A DNA stretch of 64,000 bases from Umezawaea endophytica (GCF_025061645.1 NZ_JANYMP010000010.1:222141-286140); one strand, 5' to 3'; numbered from the stretch's first letter, positions 8,400 through 17,153 are shown. Program-made: numbers and translations. The notes: generated from the letters alone by a model not told the origin.

Positions 8400-8410
8400 A
8401 ACGCTACGAT
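8382..8410 (+). promoter_or_regulatory. Sigma70-type promoter for GH127-GH76
   Basis: TTGGCA at 8382-8387 and TACGAT at 8405-8410 are separated by 17 bases, close to the primary sigma-factor consensus. Transcription would start near 8417, about 55 bases upstream of the GH127 ATG. Confidence 0.6.
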
Positions 8411-8472
8411 CCGACCAGTCCCTCTCGTCTCGACACCCCAGGCCGCACCCACCCTGCACCGGGAGCACAGCC

Positions 8473-11262
8473 ATGTCGATTCCACGCCGAACGTTCCTCC
8501 GAGGCGGTCTCCTGACCGCGGGCGGGGCGCTGGTGGTTCCTCGCACCGCCCAGGCCGCCACCGCCCACTACCCCGTCAACCGCGCCCCCCTGCGCCCGTC
8601 CTCCTACCTCCGCCTGCCCCCTGGCGCGGTGCGCCCGGCGGGTTGGCTCGCCACCCAGCTCGACCGCCAGGTCACCGGCCTTGCCGGGCGGTACCAGGAG
8701 TTCTCGCACTTCCTCCGCTTCGGCGAAACGGGTTGGACGAGGTCGGACCTCGACGGCTGGGAGGAGGTGCCCTACTGGCTGCGCGGCTTCGGCGATCTCG
8801 GTTACGTGACCGGCAACGCGCGGGTGCTGGCCGACACCGAGCGGTGGATCAACGCGGTCATCGCGACCCAGGCGTCCGACGGCTTCTTCGGTCCGTCGAG
8901 GCTGCGTACCGTGCTGAACGGGCACGCCGACCTGTGGCCGCACATGCCGATGCTGCACGCGCTCCGCTCGTGGGCCGAGTACCGCGGTGACACGCGGATC
9001 GACGGGATGCTGACCCGGTACTTCCGGTTCATGGCGGCTCAACCCGACGGGGTGTTCTCCGACGGGTGGGGTGCCACCCGGTGGGGTGACACGATCGACG
9101 TCGTCTACTGGCTGTTCAACCGGACCGGCGACACGTCGCTGCTGGACCTGACCCGGCGGATCCACCAGCACTCGGCCAACTGGGTCGACCGGGTCGCGAG
9201 CCTGCACAACGTGAACTTCGCGCAGGGGTTCCGGGAGCCCGCGCAGTTCTGGCAGCTCTCCGGTGACGACCTGCACCGGTCGTCCTCCTACCGGACCTAC
9301 GACTCGATCATGGCCCAGTACGGGCAGTTCCCCGGCGGCGGGTTCGCCGGTGACGAGAACTCGCGGCCCGGCTACGGCGATCCCCGGCAGGGGTTCGAGA
9401 CGTGCGGGGTCGTGGAGTTCATGGCCAGCCACGAACTGCTGCTGCGGACGACCGGCGACCCGGTGTGGGGCGACCGCACCGAGGAACTGGCGTTCAACAT
9501 GCTGCCCGCGTCCCTGGACGCGCAGGGCAAGGCCATCCACTACGTGACCAGCGCGAACGTGGTGCAGCTCGACAACGGTGCGAAGGGGCGTCGGCAGTTC
9601 GACAACGACTTCGCGATGCAGGCGTTCCTGCCGGGCGTCGACAACTACCGCTGCTGCCCGCACAACTACGGGCAGGGGTGGCCGTACTACGTCGAGGAGA
9701 TGTGGCTCGCGACGCCGGACGGCGGGCTCGCCGCGGCGCTGCACGGGCCGTCGCGGGTCAGCGCGAAGGTGGGGGACGGCACGGTCGTGACGGTCGTGTC
9801 GGACACGAGCTACCCGTTCACCGACACCATCACGTTCACCGTAAGCACGCCAAGGGCGGTGGCGTTCCCGTTCGCCGTGCGGATTCCGGGGTGGTGCCCG
9901 AACCCGTCGCTGACGGTCAACGGGGCCGCGGTGGCGGCGCAGGGCGGGCCGCGGTTCGTGACGGTCAACCGGACGTGGGCCAACGGCGACAAGGTCGTGC
10001 TGCGGCTGCCGATGGCGCCCCGCACGCGGGTGTGGTCGCGCAACCACAACGCGGTGTCGGTCGACCTCGGGGCGCTGACGTTCTCGCTGCGCTTCGACGA
10101 GCGGTGGAACCGGTTCGCGGGCAGCGCCGACTGGCCGGAGTACGAGGTCAAGTCGGGCTCGGCGTGGAACGTCGGTCTGACGCCCAACCAGCAGTTCTCG
10201 GTGTCCACCGGCGGTTCGGTGACCGACCCGTTCACCCTCGCCTCCACCCCGGTCCGGATCAGCGCGCGGGTGCGCGACATCCCGGACTGGGAGGTCGACG
10301 GCGAGAACGTCGTCGCGACGCTGTCCGACGGGCCGGTGGCGACCACCGGTGCCGAGCGGACCGTCGAACTGGTGCCGATGGGTGCCGCCCGGCTGAGGAT
10401 CACGGCGTTCCCGCAGACCGGTGGCGCGAAGACGTGGGGCACGCCGGGCGTGTTGTGCCGGGTGCAGAACAAGAACAGCGGCAAGGTGCTGTCCACTTCG
10501 GACGCGCGGATCGTGCAGTTCGCGGACGACGGGAACGCCGACCGGCTGTGGCGGCTGGTGGACCTGGGCAACGGGAAGGTCAAGGTGCGCAACGAGCGCA
10601 CGGGCAAGGTGCTCGGGGTGGACGGCATGTCCACGGCGAACTCGGCGCAGGTCGTGCAGTTCGACGACAACGGCACGGCGGACCACCGGTGGACGCTGGT
10701 CGACAACGGCGACGGGTGGTTCCGGCTGCGGAACGTGAACTCCGGCAAGGTGCTGGGGGTCGACGTGATGTCGACGGCGGACTCGGCGCGGGTGGTGCAG
10801 TTCGACGACAACGGGACGGCCGACCACCTGTGGCGGATCATCCCGGACGGCGTCGTGCGGATCCGCAACCTCAACTCCACCAAGGTGCTGGGCGTCGACC
10901 TGATGTCGACGGCGGACTCGGCGCGGGTGGTGCAGTTCGACGACAACGGGACCGCCGACCACAACTGGCGGTTCCTGCCCGACGCCAACGGGTACTTCCG
11001 TATCCGCAACGAGAACTCGGGGAAGGTGCTGGGCGTCGACGGCATGTCGACGGCGAACTCGGCACGGGTCGTGCAGTTCTCGGACACCGGCACCGCCGAC
11101 CACCTGTGGCGGCTGCGGCCGGACACCGACGACCTCTGGCGGGTGCAGAACGCCAACAGCGGCAAGGTCCTCGGCGTCGACGGCATGTCCTACGACAACT
11201 CCGCGCAGGTCGTGCAGTTCGACGACAGCGGCACCGCCGACCACCTGTGGAGGCTGTCGTGA
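8473..11262 (+). CDS. Tat-exported GH127 beta-L-arabinofuranosidase-like enzyme with six ricin-type repeats
   Basis: A 929-residue secreted enzyme. It starts MSIPRRTFLRGG, a Tat signal, with cleavage near TAQA (about residue 28). Residues 40-640 are a GH127-type (alpha/alpha)6 barrel plus beta-sandwich region: Glu309 and Cys311 in FETC, and Cys394-Cys395 in YRCCPHN, reproduce the Cys3-Glu zinc site and Cys nucleophile known from beta-L-arabinofuranosidase HypBA1. Residues about 658-929 are six repeats of 45-47 residues with GKVLGVDxMS and TADHLWRL cores, i.e. two ricin-B-type beta-trefoils likely to bind polysaccharide. Substrate could be an arabinan, arabinogalactan or extensin-like glycan; other beta-L-sugars cannot be excluded. 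The next gene starts inside its stop codon. Confidence 0.85.
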   Translation: MSIPRRTFLRGGLLTAGGALVVPRTAQAATAHYPVNRAPLRPSSYLRLPPGAVRPAGWLATQLDRQVTGLAGRYQEFSHFLRFGETGWTRSDLDGWEEVPYWLRGFGDLGYVTGNARVLADTERWINAVIATQASDGFFGPSRLRTVLNGHADLWPHMPMLHALRSWAEYRGDTRIDGMLTRYFRFMAAQPDGVFSDGWGATRWGDTIDVVYWLFNRTGDTSLLDLTRRIHQHSANWVDRVASLHNVNFAQGFREPAQFWQLSGDDLHRSSSYRTYDSIMAQYGQFPGGGFAGDENSRPGYGDPRQGFETCGVVEFMASHELLLRTTGDPVWGDRTEELAFNMLPASLDAQGKAIHYVTSANVVQLDNGAKGRRQFDNDFAMQAFLPGVDNYRCCPHNYGQGWPYYVEEMWLATPDGGLAAALHGPSRVSAKVGDGTVVTVVSDTSYPFTDTITFTVSTPRAVAFPFAVRIPGWCPNPSLTVNGAAVAAQGGPRFVTVNRTWANGDKVVLRLPMAPRTRVWSRNHNAVSVDLGALTFSLRFDERWNRFAGSADWPEYEVKSGSAWNVGLTPNQQFSVSTGGSVTDPFTLASTPVRISARVRDIPDWEVDGENVVATLSDGPVATTGAERTVELVPMGAARLRITAFPQTGGAKTWGTPGVLCRVQNKNSGKVLSTSDARIVQFADDGNADRLWRLVDLGNGKVKVRNERTGKVLGVDGMSTANSAQVVQFDDNGTADHRWTLVDNGDGWFRLRNVNSGKVLGVDVMSTADSARVVQFDDNGTADHLWRIIPDGVVRIRNLNSTKVLGVDLMSTADSARVVQFDDNGTADHNWRFLPDANGYFRIRNENSGKVLGVDGMSTANSARVVQFSDTGTADHLWRLRPDTDDLWRVQNANSGKVLGVDGMSYDNSAQVVQFDDSGTADHLWRLS
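10449..11259 (+). repeat. Six tandem ricin-type coding repeats
   Basis: Six units of about 135-141 bases within the GH127 gene. The element GTGCAGTTCGACGACAACGG recurs, exactly or with few changes, at about 10515, 10656, 10796, 10931, 11072 and 11213. The inner units are most alike at the DNA level, pointing to recent duplication or gene conversion among them. Confidence 0.85.
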
Positions 11263-13076
11263 TCAGGGTCGTCGTCACCTCGCTGCTGCTCACCCTCGCA
11301 CCCGTCGCCCCGCCCAGCACCGAGACCGTGCCGACCGCGGCGGCCGTGGTGTGCGTGCTGTCCTGCGACACCCTGGACCCGTCGCGGGCGCGGCAGGAGA
11401 TCTTCCCGGTGCCGGAACGGCAGGTCAACGGCCGCCGGGTCGTCCTGCACGTCTCCGACGTGGACGGGATGGGCTGGGCATCCATCGACAACGGCGTCGC
11501 CGGGGACGGGGTCTGGCTGGACCGGTCCTGGGACGGCGGCGCCACCTGGGAGGGCCTGCTCGGCCGGGCGACCATCCCCGGCTCGTGGACCGGCACCAGG
11601 ACGCTCATGTACAACGTGACCGACCCGGTGGCGCACCAGCGCGGCCTGCTGCGGGCCTGCGGTGACGGCGCGGGCGTGGTGTGCACGGACTGGATCTACC
11701 CGACGGTGTGCGACGTGACCTGCGACCGCACCGACGCGGGCCAGGCCAACGGCGACGCGCAGCCCGTGCCGTCGACCACGCTGTTCGGCCGGGTGATCAG
11801 GCTGCACGTCGATCGGAACGCCATGGCGTGGGGCACGATCGAGGCGGGCGGGCCGGGTGACGAGGTCTGGCTCGACCGGTCGTGGGACTCGGGCGCGACC
11901 TGGCCGGGCGGCTCGTCGCTCGGCCGCACCAGTGTCACAGCGGGCGCGGGCACCCGGACGACGATGTTCGCCACCCGCGACCCGCGCGGCAGGCACTACG
12001 GCGGCGCGGTGCGGGCGTGCGGGCGGGAAGCCGCGCACGCGCAGGGGAGCTGCACGGCGTGGGCGCGTCCCGCGCCGACCCGCACTGCCGCGGCGGCGGA
12101 CGCGCTCGCGTACTCCTACAACCCGAACACGGCGTGGTGGCCGAGTAGCTGGTGGAACTCGGCGGCGACGCTCACCGCGCTGACCACCTTCGCCGCGCGC
12201 ACCGGCAACCACCAGTACGACTGGATGATCGCGCGCACGTTCGACGTCAACCGCGGCACGTTCGCCGCCGGTCAGCGCAGCTCGGACCCGGTCGAGGGCA
12301 ACTTCATCAGCCGGTCGATCGACGACACGGCCTGGTGGGGGCTCACCTGGATCGCCGCGTACGACCTGACCCGCGACGCCCGCTACCTGTCGATGGCGAC
12401 CACGATCGCCGCGTACGTGCACCAGTACTGGGACACCGGGACGTGCGGTGGCGGCGTGTGGTGGGACCGCGAGCGCACGTACAAGAACGCGGTCACCATC
12501 GGCCTGTACCTGCGGCTCGCGGCGGCCGTGCACAACCGGACGGCGGGGGACGCGCTGTGGGGCCAGCGGTCCCGGACGGCGGCGGACTGGTACCTCGCCA
12601 GCGGGATGATCAACTCCGCGGGCCTGGTCAACGACGGCCTGACCACCGACTGCCGCAACAACGGGCAGACCGTGTGGACGTACAACCAGGGCCTCGGCAT
12701 CGGCGGACTGCTGGAGGCGTGGCGCGCGACCGGTGACGCCCGCTACCTCACCGGCGCCCAGCGGCTGGCCGACGCGGGCACCACCAGCCCGGTGCTCGTC
12801 GTCGGGGGAGTGCTCACGGAGTCGTGCGACACCGGCACGCGGACGTGCGACGACAACCAGAAGCAGTTCAAGGGCGTGTTCGCCCGCTACCTGGCCGACC
12901 TCGCGCAGGTCACGGGGTCGGCCGCCTACCAGCGGTTCGGGCAGGCGCAGTCCGATTCGATCTGGGCGGCCGACCGCGACGCGCTCAACCGGGTGGGGCA
13001 GAGGTGGGCGGGCGGCGCCTCGAACCAGGTCGACTGGCGCACCCAGGCCAGCGGCTTGGAGGCTTTGATCGGTTAG
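11259..13076 (+). CDS. Secreted GH76 family enzyme (alpha-1,6-mannanase-like)
   Basis: A 605-residue protein whose GTG start overlaps the stop of the GH127 gene (GTGA), so the two are translationally coupled. A short Sec-type signal (VVVTSLLLTLAPVAPP) is followed by two Cys-containing repeats of about 115 residues (DEVWLDRSWD-type segments) of unknown fold, then a GH76 catalytic domain at about 290-600. The Asp355-Asp356 pair in SRSIDDTAWWGL matches the catalytic double Asp of GH76 endo-alpha-1,6-mannanases, and GGGVWWDRERTYKNAVTIGL is the family signature. The likely substrate is alpha-1,6-linked mannan such as fungal cell-wall mannan; paired with GH127 it suggests attack on a mixed cell-wall glycan. 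Confidence 0.85.
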   Translation: MIRVVVTSLLLTLAPVAPPSTETVPTAAAVVCVLSCDTLDPSRARQEIFPVPERQVNGRRVVLHVSDVDGMGWASIDNGVAGDGVWLDRSWDGGATWEGLLGRATIPGSWTGTRTLMYNVTDPVAHQRGLLRACGDGAGVVCTDWIYPTVCDVTCDRTDAGQANGDAQPVPSTTLFGRVIRLHVDRNAMAWGTIEAGGPGDEVWLDRSWDSGATWPGGSSLGRTSVTAGAGTRTTMFATRDPRGRHYGGAVRACGREAAHAQGSCTAWARPAPTRTAAAADALAYSYNPNTAWWPSSWWNSAATLTALTTFAARTGNHQYDWMIARTFDVNRGTFAAGQRSSDPVEGNFISRSIDDTAWWGLTWIAAYDLTRDARYLSMATTIAAYVHQYWDTGTCGGGVWWDRERTYKNAVTIGLYLRLAAAVHNRTAGDALWGQRSRTAADWYLASGMINSAGLVNDGLTTDCRNNGQTVWTYNQGLGIGGLLEAWRATGDARYLTGAQRLADAGTTSPVLVVGGVLTESCDTGTRTCDDNQKQFKGVFARYLADLAQVTGSAAYQRFGQAQSDSIWAADRDALNRVGQRWAGGASNQVDWRTQASGLEALIG

Positions 13077-13084
13077 AGAAGCTC

Positions 13085-13107
13085 AATAGTTTCAGTGTAG
13101 GCCGAAA
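13085..13107 (+). repeat. Recombinase-linked 23-bp repeat, copy A
   Basis: An AT-rich element beginning AATAGTTTCAGTGTAGG, 8 bases after the GH76 stop and 42 bases from the 3' end of the minus-strand VOC gene. It matches copy B at 18 of 23 positions and copy C at 15 of 23, in the same orientation. It is strikingly AT-rich for this genome. Confidence 0.6.
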
Positions 13108-13111
13108 TTCT

Positions 13112-13159
13112 GCGTCGCCTGGCCCTCCCGAACACCCGCCGAGGAGGGTCAGGCGACGC
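13112..13159. terminator. Bidirectional terminator between GH76 and VOC gene
   Basis: Arms 13112-13128 and 13143-13159 pair over 17 bases with a single G-T wobble around a 14-nt loop. The right arm covers the stop codon of the convergent VOC gene. Confidence 0.75.
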
Positions 13160-13532
13160 AGAACTCGTTGCCCTCGGGATCGTTCATCACGACGTGGCCG
13201 AGGTACCCGTCGTAGGACTCCTCGCCCACGACCGTCGCCCCGGCGAGGACCAGGTCGGCGACCTTCTCGCGGATCGCCCGCTCCCGCACGGCCATGTCCC
13301 ACGGCGGCTCGCCCCCGACGCGGATGTCGACGTGCATCCGGTTCTTGGCCGACTTCGGCTCCGGCACCCGGAGGAACCCGATCGCCGGGCCGGAGCCGTC
13401 CGGATCGACGATCGACGCGCCGTCGGGGGCGTCGTAACCGGGTTCGTCCACGTACCCGAGGGCGTACGCCCAGAAGGCGGCGAGACGGTGCGGATCGGCG
13501 GCGTCGCAGCCGAGCGTCCAGAGCGTGGCCAT
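13149..13532 (-). CDS. VOC/glyoxalase-like protein
   Basis: A 127-residue single-repeat protein of the vicinal-oxygen-chelate superfamily (Glyoxalase_6-like): the FWAYALGY, HVDIRV and VMNDPEGNEFCVA segments supply the usual beta-alpha-beta-beta-beta landmarks and the metal-region His and Glu. Members include dioxygenases and antibiotic-binding proteins; nothing here fixes a substrate. It stands alone, converging on GH76, with the 23-bp repeat copy A just beyond its 3' end. Small VOC genes are common passengers of mobile cassettes, which makes that position worth noting. Confidence 0.8.
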   Translation of the reverse strand: MATLWTLGCDAADPHRLAAFWAYALGYVDEPGYDAPDGASIVDPDGSGPAIGFLRVPEPKSAKNRMHVDIRVGGEPPWDMAVRERAIREKVADLVLAGATVVGEESYDGYLGHVVMNDPEGNEFCVA

Positions 13533-13665
13533 GGCGGAGAGGCTACGTCGCGGACCGGCCCGGCACCGGCGGTACTGGGGGAGAGGTGGGGGGAAAAGCC
13601 CTCGTCCGCGGGCGGTGATCAGTAAGGTCTCGGCAGTCCGTTCGCCGAGATGTCCGGGGAGAGAC

Positions 13666-14502
13666 GTGGTCAGGCAGTCGTTGGGTGTGGTGGCCGCCGC
13701 GCTGGCGGTCGCGTCCTGCTCGGTGCGGCCGCAACCCGCCGAGGTGGGGGAGGTGTCGGTGCCGGAGTCGCCCGCGGCGCGGATGTTCCCGGTGGGCGCG
13801 CCGTCGGACTACCAGCTCGGCGGGGCCTACCCGCCGCCCGCGGGGGTGACGATGGTGGTGCGCGACAGCACCGCGCGACCCGAGGCCGGGATGTACAACG
13901 TGTGCTACGTCAACGGCTTCCAGACCCAGCCCGCCGACCGCGAGCTGTGGTTGGGCGAGCGGGGTGACCTGGTGCTGCGCGGGAACGGCGGTCAGCCGGT
14001 CGTCGACCCGAACTGGCCGGGCGAGATGCTGCTCGACACGTCGACCGTGGAGAAGCGGGCTCGGCTCGCGACGATCGTGGGTGCCACGATCACGGCGTGC
14101 GCCACGGCCGGGTTCGACGCCGTGGAGATCGACAACCTGGACTCGGACACCCGGTCGCGCGGTGCGCTCACGGTCGAGAACAACCTGGCGCTGGCGACGC
14201 AGCTCGCGGAGTCGGCCCACGACAAGGGGTTGTTGGTGGGGCAGAAGAACGCGGCGGGGTTGGCGGAGCGCGGCAAGGCCGACGTGGGGTTCGACTTCGC
14301 GGTGGCCGAGGAGTGCGTGGCCTACGCCGAGTGCGCCGAGTACACCGCCGTGTACGGGCAGCGGGTCCTCGCCGTGGAGTACACCGACAACCTCCCGGCG
14401 CGCGGGGTGTGCGATGACCCGAACCGGCCGCGCGCGACCATCATCCGCGACCGCGACCTGGTGAAACCCGGTGAACGCGGGTACTCCTACCAGCGCTGCT
14501 GA
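13666..14502 (+). CDS. Lipoprotein with GH114-like (endo-alpha-1,4-polygalactosaminidase) domain
   Basis: A 278-residue lipoprotein. The GTG at 13666 starts a signal peptide ending in the lipobox VASC (Cys at about 20), and GGGGAGAG precedes the start. The rest is a TIM-barrel of the GH114 / polygalactosaminidase-like family, with the strand-end motifs NVCYVNGFQTQP, EIDNLDS (putative acidic catalytic residues) and GQKNAAG. Family members hydrolyse alpha-1,4-galactosamine polymers found in fungal and bacterial biofilms. It has its own terminator and lies among other cell-wall-polysaccharide hydrolases, which supports an extracellular glycan-degrading role. Confidence 0.78.
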   Translation: MVRQSLGVVAAALAVASCSVRPQPAEVGEVSVPESPAARMFPVGAPSDYQLGGAYPPPAGVTMVVRDSTARPEAGMYNVCYVNGFQTQPADRELWLGERGDLVLRGNGGQPVVDPNWPGEMLLDTSTVEKRARLATIVGATITACATAGFDAVEIDNLDSDTRSRGALTVENNLALATQLAESAHDKGLLVGQKNAAGLAERGKADVGFDFAVAEECVAYAECAEYTAVYGQRVLAVEYTDNLPARGVCDDPNRPRATIIRDRDLVKPGERGYSYQRC

Positions 14503-14510
14503 AACGCAGG

Positions 14511-14552
14511 GCGCCGGCCGGGCGGGCCCGTGGGGGCCAACCCGACCGGCGC
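14511..14552 (+). terminator. Terminator after GH114-like gene
   Basis: A 12-bp stem with one wobble pair (14511-14522 with 14541-14552) directly after the stop codon, in a GC-rich context. Confidence 0.6.
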
Positions 14553-14579
14553 GGTCGGTCCTGCCGTCGAGCCGTCAGG

Positions 14580-17153
14580 TCACGGGTAGCTCACCACGTT
14601 GACCGGCACGGTGCCCGGAGGCGTCACCCCGCCGGTGTCGTTGATGACGTGGGTGATCGTGCCCTGGTAGTTCAGCGACACCGTGCACAGGCTGTGGAAG
14701 CGCACGTTGGCGTTGTTGGGCGTCTCGAAGGCGTTGTAGGCGCTCACCGAGGGGTTGACGTTGAAGAAGTTGTAGCTGCCCAGGCCCCACGCCTCGTGGG
14801 AGGTGACGTTGTCGGCGACCTTGTAGGCCGCGTACCCGTTGCGGCCGCTGGGTCGGTTCCAGCTCGCCTGGTTGGGCACGTCGTAGGGCATCTCGTTCTG
14901 GAAGAAGATCGTCTTGCCGCCCTGGCCGTTCCAGATGACCTGGGTCTTCTGGTAGTGCTCCACGAACAGGCCGGTCGCCAGGACGTTGTTGCCGTTGACG
15001 ATCAGGCCGGTGTCGCCGGTGGCCTGCGTCCACCCCCACGTGCCCGCGTTGCCGTGGTCGGCGCGCCAGGCCCAGATGTGGTCGATGATCGTGTTGTGGC
15101 TGTTGACGACCAGGCTGGTCGTCGCGTGGCCCGCGATCGAGCCGCCGATGCGGAAGAACACGTCCTGGAGGGTCGTCGGGTTGCTCGCGTGGCTCGCGGA
15201 GGAGCCGGACGGGCCGACGGTGAGCAGGGCCTGCGAGTTGGTCGTGCCCGCGTCGAACAGGATGCCCTTGATCCTGACGCCGTCGACGTCGGCGACCTGC
15301 ATGGCGTTGACGCCGTTGTCCGGGATCAGCGTCGGGTAGCCGATGCCGAGGACGACGGTGTTCGCCTTCGTCACGTTGAGCGTCTGGTTGAGGTGGTAGA
15401 CGCCGGGGGTGAAGAACAGGTTGCAGCCCGCGGAGAGCGCGGAGTTGATGGACGACGCGGTGTCGCCCGCCTTGACGACGTAGAACTGGCTCATCGGGAT
15501 CGACGTGCCGGGGGTGGAGCCGTTCGCCCAGCTCGCGCCGGAGGCGTTGGTGCGCAGCGACGGCGTGAACACGCGGTACTTGCCCGCGCTGTCGAGGTAG
15601 AGGTAGGGCACGTCGCGGGAGACCGGGGTGGTGGCGAGGGTGGTCTCCGGCGGGTTGGGGAACGTGGTCGGCGGGGCGCCGGGGGTGCCGGAGAAGACCA
15701 TGTTCCACACGCCGCCCGCCCAGCTACCGAGGTTGCTGTCGCGGGTGTACCACTGCTGCTGGGAGATGGACGCGGTCTGGCCGGACACCTTGGTGTCGGC
15801 GATGTAGCCGCCGCTGGCGAAGCCGTAGCTGGCCGGGTAGAGCTGGAGGTTGCCGCGGATGTCCATGCGGCGGAACGGCGCGGCCTGCGCGACGGCCCAG
15901 CGGTTGGAGCCGCCGATCGGGTTCACGGCCATGTTCTCGGCGGAGCGCCAGAAGTTCTGGAGCGCCACGCCCTTGTCGGACTCGTTGAACGCGTCGACGG
16001 TGATGGCGCCGTTGATGACCACGTCACCGGGGTTCTGGCCGAGGCCCGCGACCGAGGTGTAGTAGCCGACGTCGTCGTGGACGCTGTAGGCGCCGGGCTT
16101 GAACAGGTGCGCGATCCGGCCGCTGCCCATCTGGTGGGCGATGGTGTCCTTCTGCGCGTTGAAGTCCGCGTCGAGCTGCGCCTGGATGGACGTGGCCGAC
16201 ATGCCGGGGTCGAAGATGCGGGTGTTCGGGCCGAAGTTCGGCACGTCGGGCTGCGTCGGGCAGCCCGCGGAGGTGCCGATCGTGTAGGTCGCGCTGGCCA
16301 CCGCGGAGTTCGCGAGGCCGGACTTGACGCCGATGGCGTTGACCGTGCGCGTGGACGGGACGCTGATCGGGCCGCTGTACAGCGTCGAGGACGCGGTGGG
16401 CGTGGACCCGTCGGTGGTGTAGCGGATCTGGGCGCCCGAGGTGGATGTGGAGATCGTCACGGTCTGCGCGGAGGCGTACTGGCCGCCCGCCGGGCTGAAC
16501 GTGGGCGTGGCCACCGGCGTGCCGATGACGTAGGCCGCCGTGGCGACCGCGGAGGTGGTCGACCCGGACTTGAGGCCGATCGCCTTCAGGGTGGCGTTCG
16601 ACGAGACGGTGATCGGGCCGCCGTAGAGCGTCGAGGACGCGGTGGGCGTGGACCCGTCGGTGGTGTAGCGGATCGTCGCGCCGGAGGTGGCGGTGGTGAT
16701 CGTCACCGACTGCGCCGACGGGTAGGTGCCCGCGCCGGGGGAGAAGGTCGGCGTGGCGACCGTCGTGCTGCCGCCGTTGTGGGTGTAGGAGAAGTGCGGC
16801 GTGTCGTACTGCGGGCCGTTCTTCTCGTAGGTGAACCAGTAGTCGATCGCGTTGCCGGTGGCCAGGCCGCTGACGGTCTTGCGCCAGGTGCCGCCGCTGA
16901 GGTCCATGCGGAAGTTCTGCTGGCCCTGCCCGGAGACCACGTAGTGGACGTCGACGTAGACGGCCGCGGTGGTCGGGGTGAAGGAGATCTGCGCCTGGGT
17001 CGCGTTGAGCGCCGTGGCCGACTGCGTGTAGTCGTCCGCCGCGACGGCGACCGCGGCCCCCGAGAGGGTCGTGGACGCGGCCAGTGCGAAGGCGACGAGG
17101 GCCGCACGCCAGCGCGGACGGCGCCGGCCGGTTCTTTGAGGGCTCCGAATCAC
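14580..17153 (-). CDS. Secreted CBM56 - chitobiase-like repeat - beta-helix (GH55-like) beta-1,3-glucanase candidate
   Basis: An 857-residue secreted protein. The GTG at 17153 is preceded by GGAGGTGG and starts a basic Sec signal cleaved near AVAA (about 40). Residues about 42-125 are a CBM56 beta-1,3-glucan-binding module (hallmark YWFTYEKNGPQYDTP). Two repeats of ~80 residues follow (about 135-285; RYTTDGSTPTASSTLY in each), the chitobiase C-terminal-type beta-sandwich. The last ~560 residues form two parallel beta-helix halves resembling GH55 exo-/endo-beta-1,3-glucanases (FKPGAYSVHDDVGYY, LFFTPGVYHLNQTL). Next to a GH64 gene sharing its operator, a role in laminarin or fungal-glucan breakdown is likely. 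The GH55 assignment of the helix is inference from architecture. Confidence 0.75.
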   Translation of the reverse strand: MIRSPQRTGRRRPRWRAALVAFALAASTTLSGAAVAVAADDYTQSATALNATQAQISFTPTTAAVYVDVHYVVSGQGQQNFRMDLSGGTWRKTVSGLATGNAIDYWFTYEKNGPQYDTPHFSYTHNGGSTTVATPTFSPGAGTYPSAQSVTITTATSGATIRYTTDGSTPTASSTLYGGPITVSSNATLKAIGLKSGSTTSAVATAAYVIGTPVATPTFSPAGGQYASAQTVTISTSTSGAQIRYTTDGSTPTASSTLYSGPISVPSTRTVNAIGVKSGLANSAVASATYTIGTSAGCPTQPDVPNFGPNTRIFDPGMSATSIQAQLDADFNAQKDTIAHQMGSGRIAHLFKPGAYSVHDDVGYYTSVAGLGQNPGDVVINGAITVDAFNESDKGVALQNFWRSAENMAVNPIGGSNRWAVAQAAPFRRMDIRGNLQLYPASYGFASGGYIADTKVSGQTASISQQQWYTRDSNLGSWAGGVWNMVFSGTPGAPPTTFPNPPETTLATTPVSRDVPYLYLDSAGKYRVFTPSLRTNASGASWANGSTPGTSIPMSQFYVVKAGDTASSINSALSAGCNLFFTPGVYHLNQTLNVTKANTVVLGIGYPTLIPDNGVNAMQVADVDGVRIKGILFDAGTTNSQALLTVGPSGSSASHASNPTTLQDVFFRIGGSIAGHATTSLVVNSHNTIIDHIWAWRADHGNAGTWGWTQATGDTGLIVNGNNVLATGLFVEHYQKTQVIWNGQGGKTIFFQNEMPYDVPNQASWNRPSGRNGYAAYKVADNVTSHEAWGLGSYNFFNVNPSVSAYNAFETPNNANVRFHSLCTVSLNYQGTITHVINDTGGVTPPGTVPVNVVSYP

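Larger units (their letters stand above)
8157..8472. other. Intergenic region upstream of GH127 gene
   Basis: About 316 bases without a supported gene. It holds a pyrimidine-rich stretch with two imperfect copies of CCCGCTCTGYGTCGC (8281-8295 and 8309-8323) and a third weaker copy near 8262, then a clear promoter with overlapping LacI-type operator (separate entries). Confidence 0.6.

Noticed and set aside
13617-13635. Resemblance of ATCAGTAAGGTCTC near 13619 to ATCAGTAGTGGTCTC just left of repeat copy B
   Set aside because: Only about 13 matched bases with an indel and no third copy; too weak to claim a left-hand cassette boundary.
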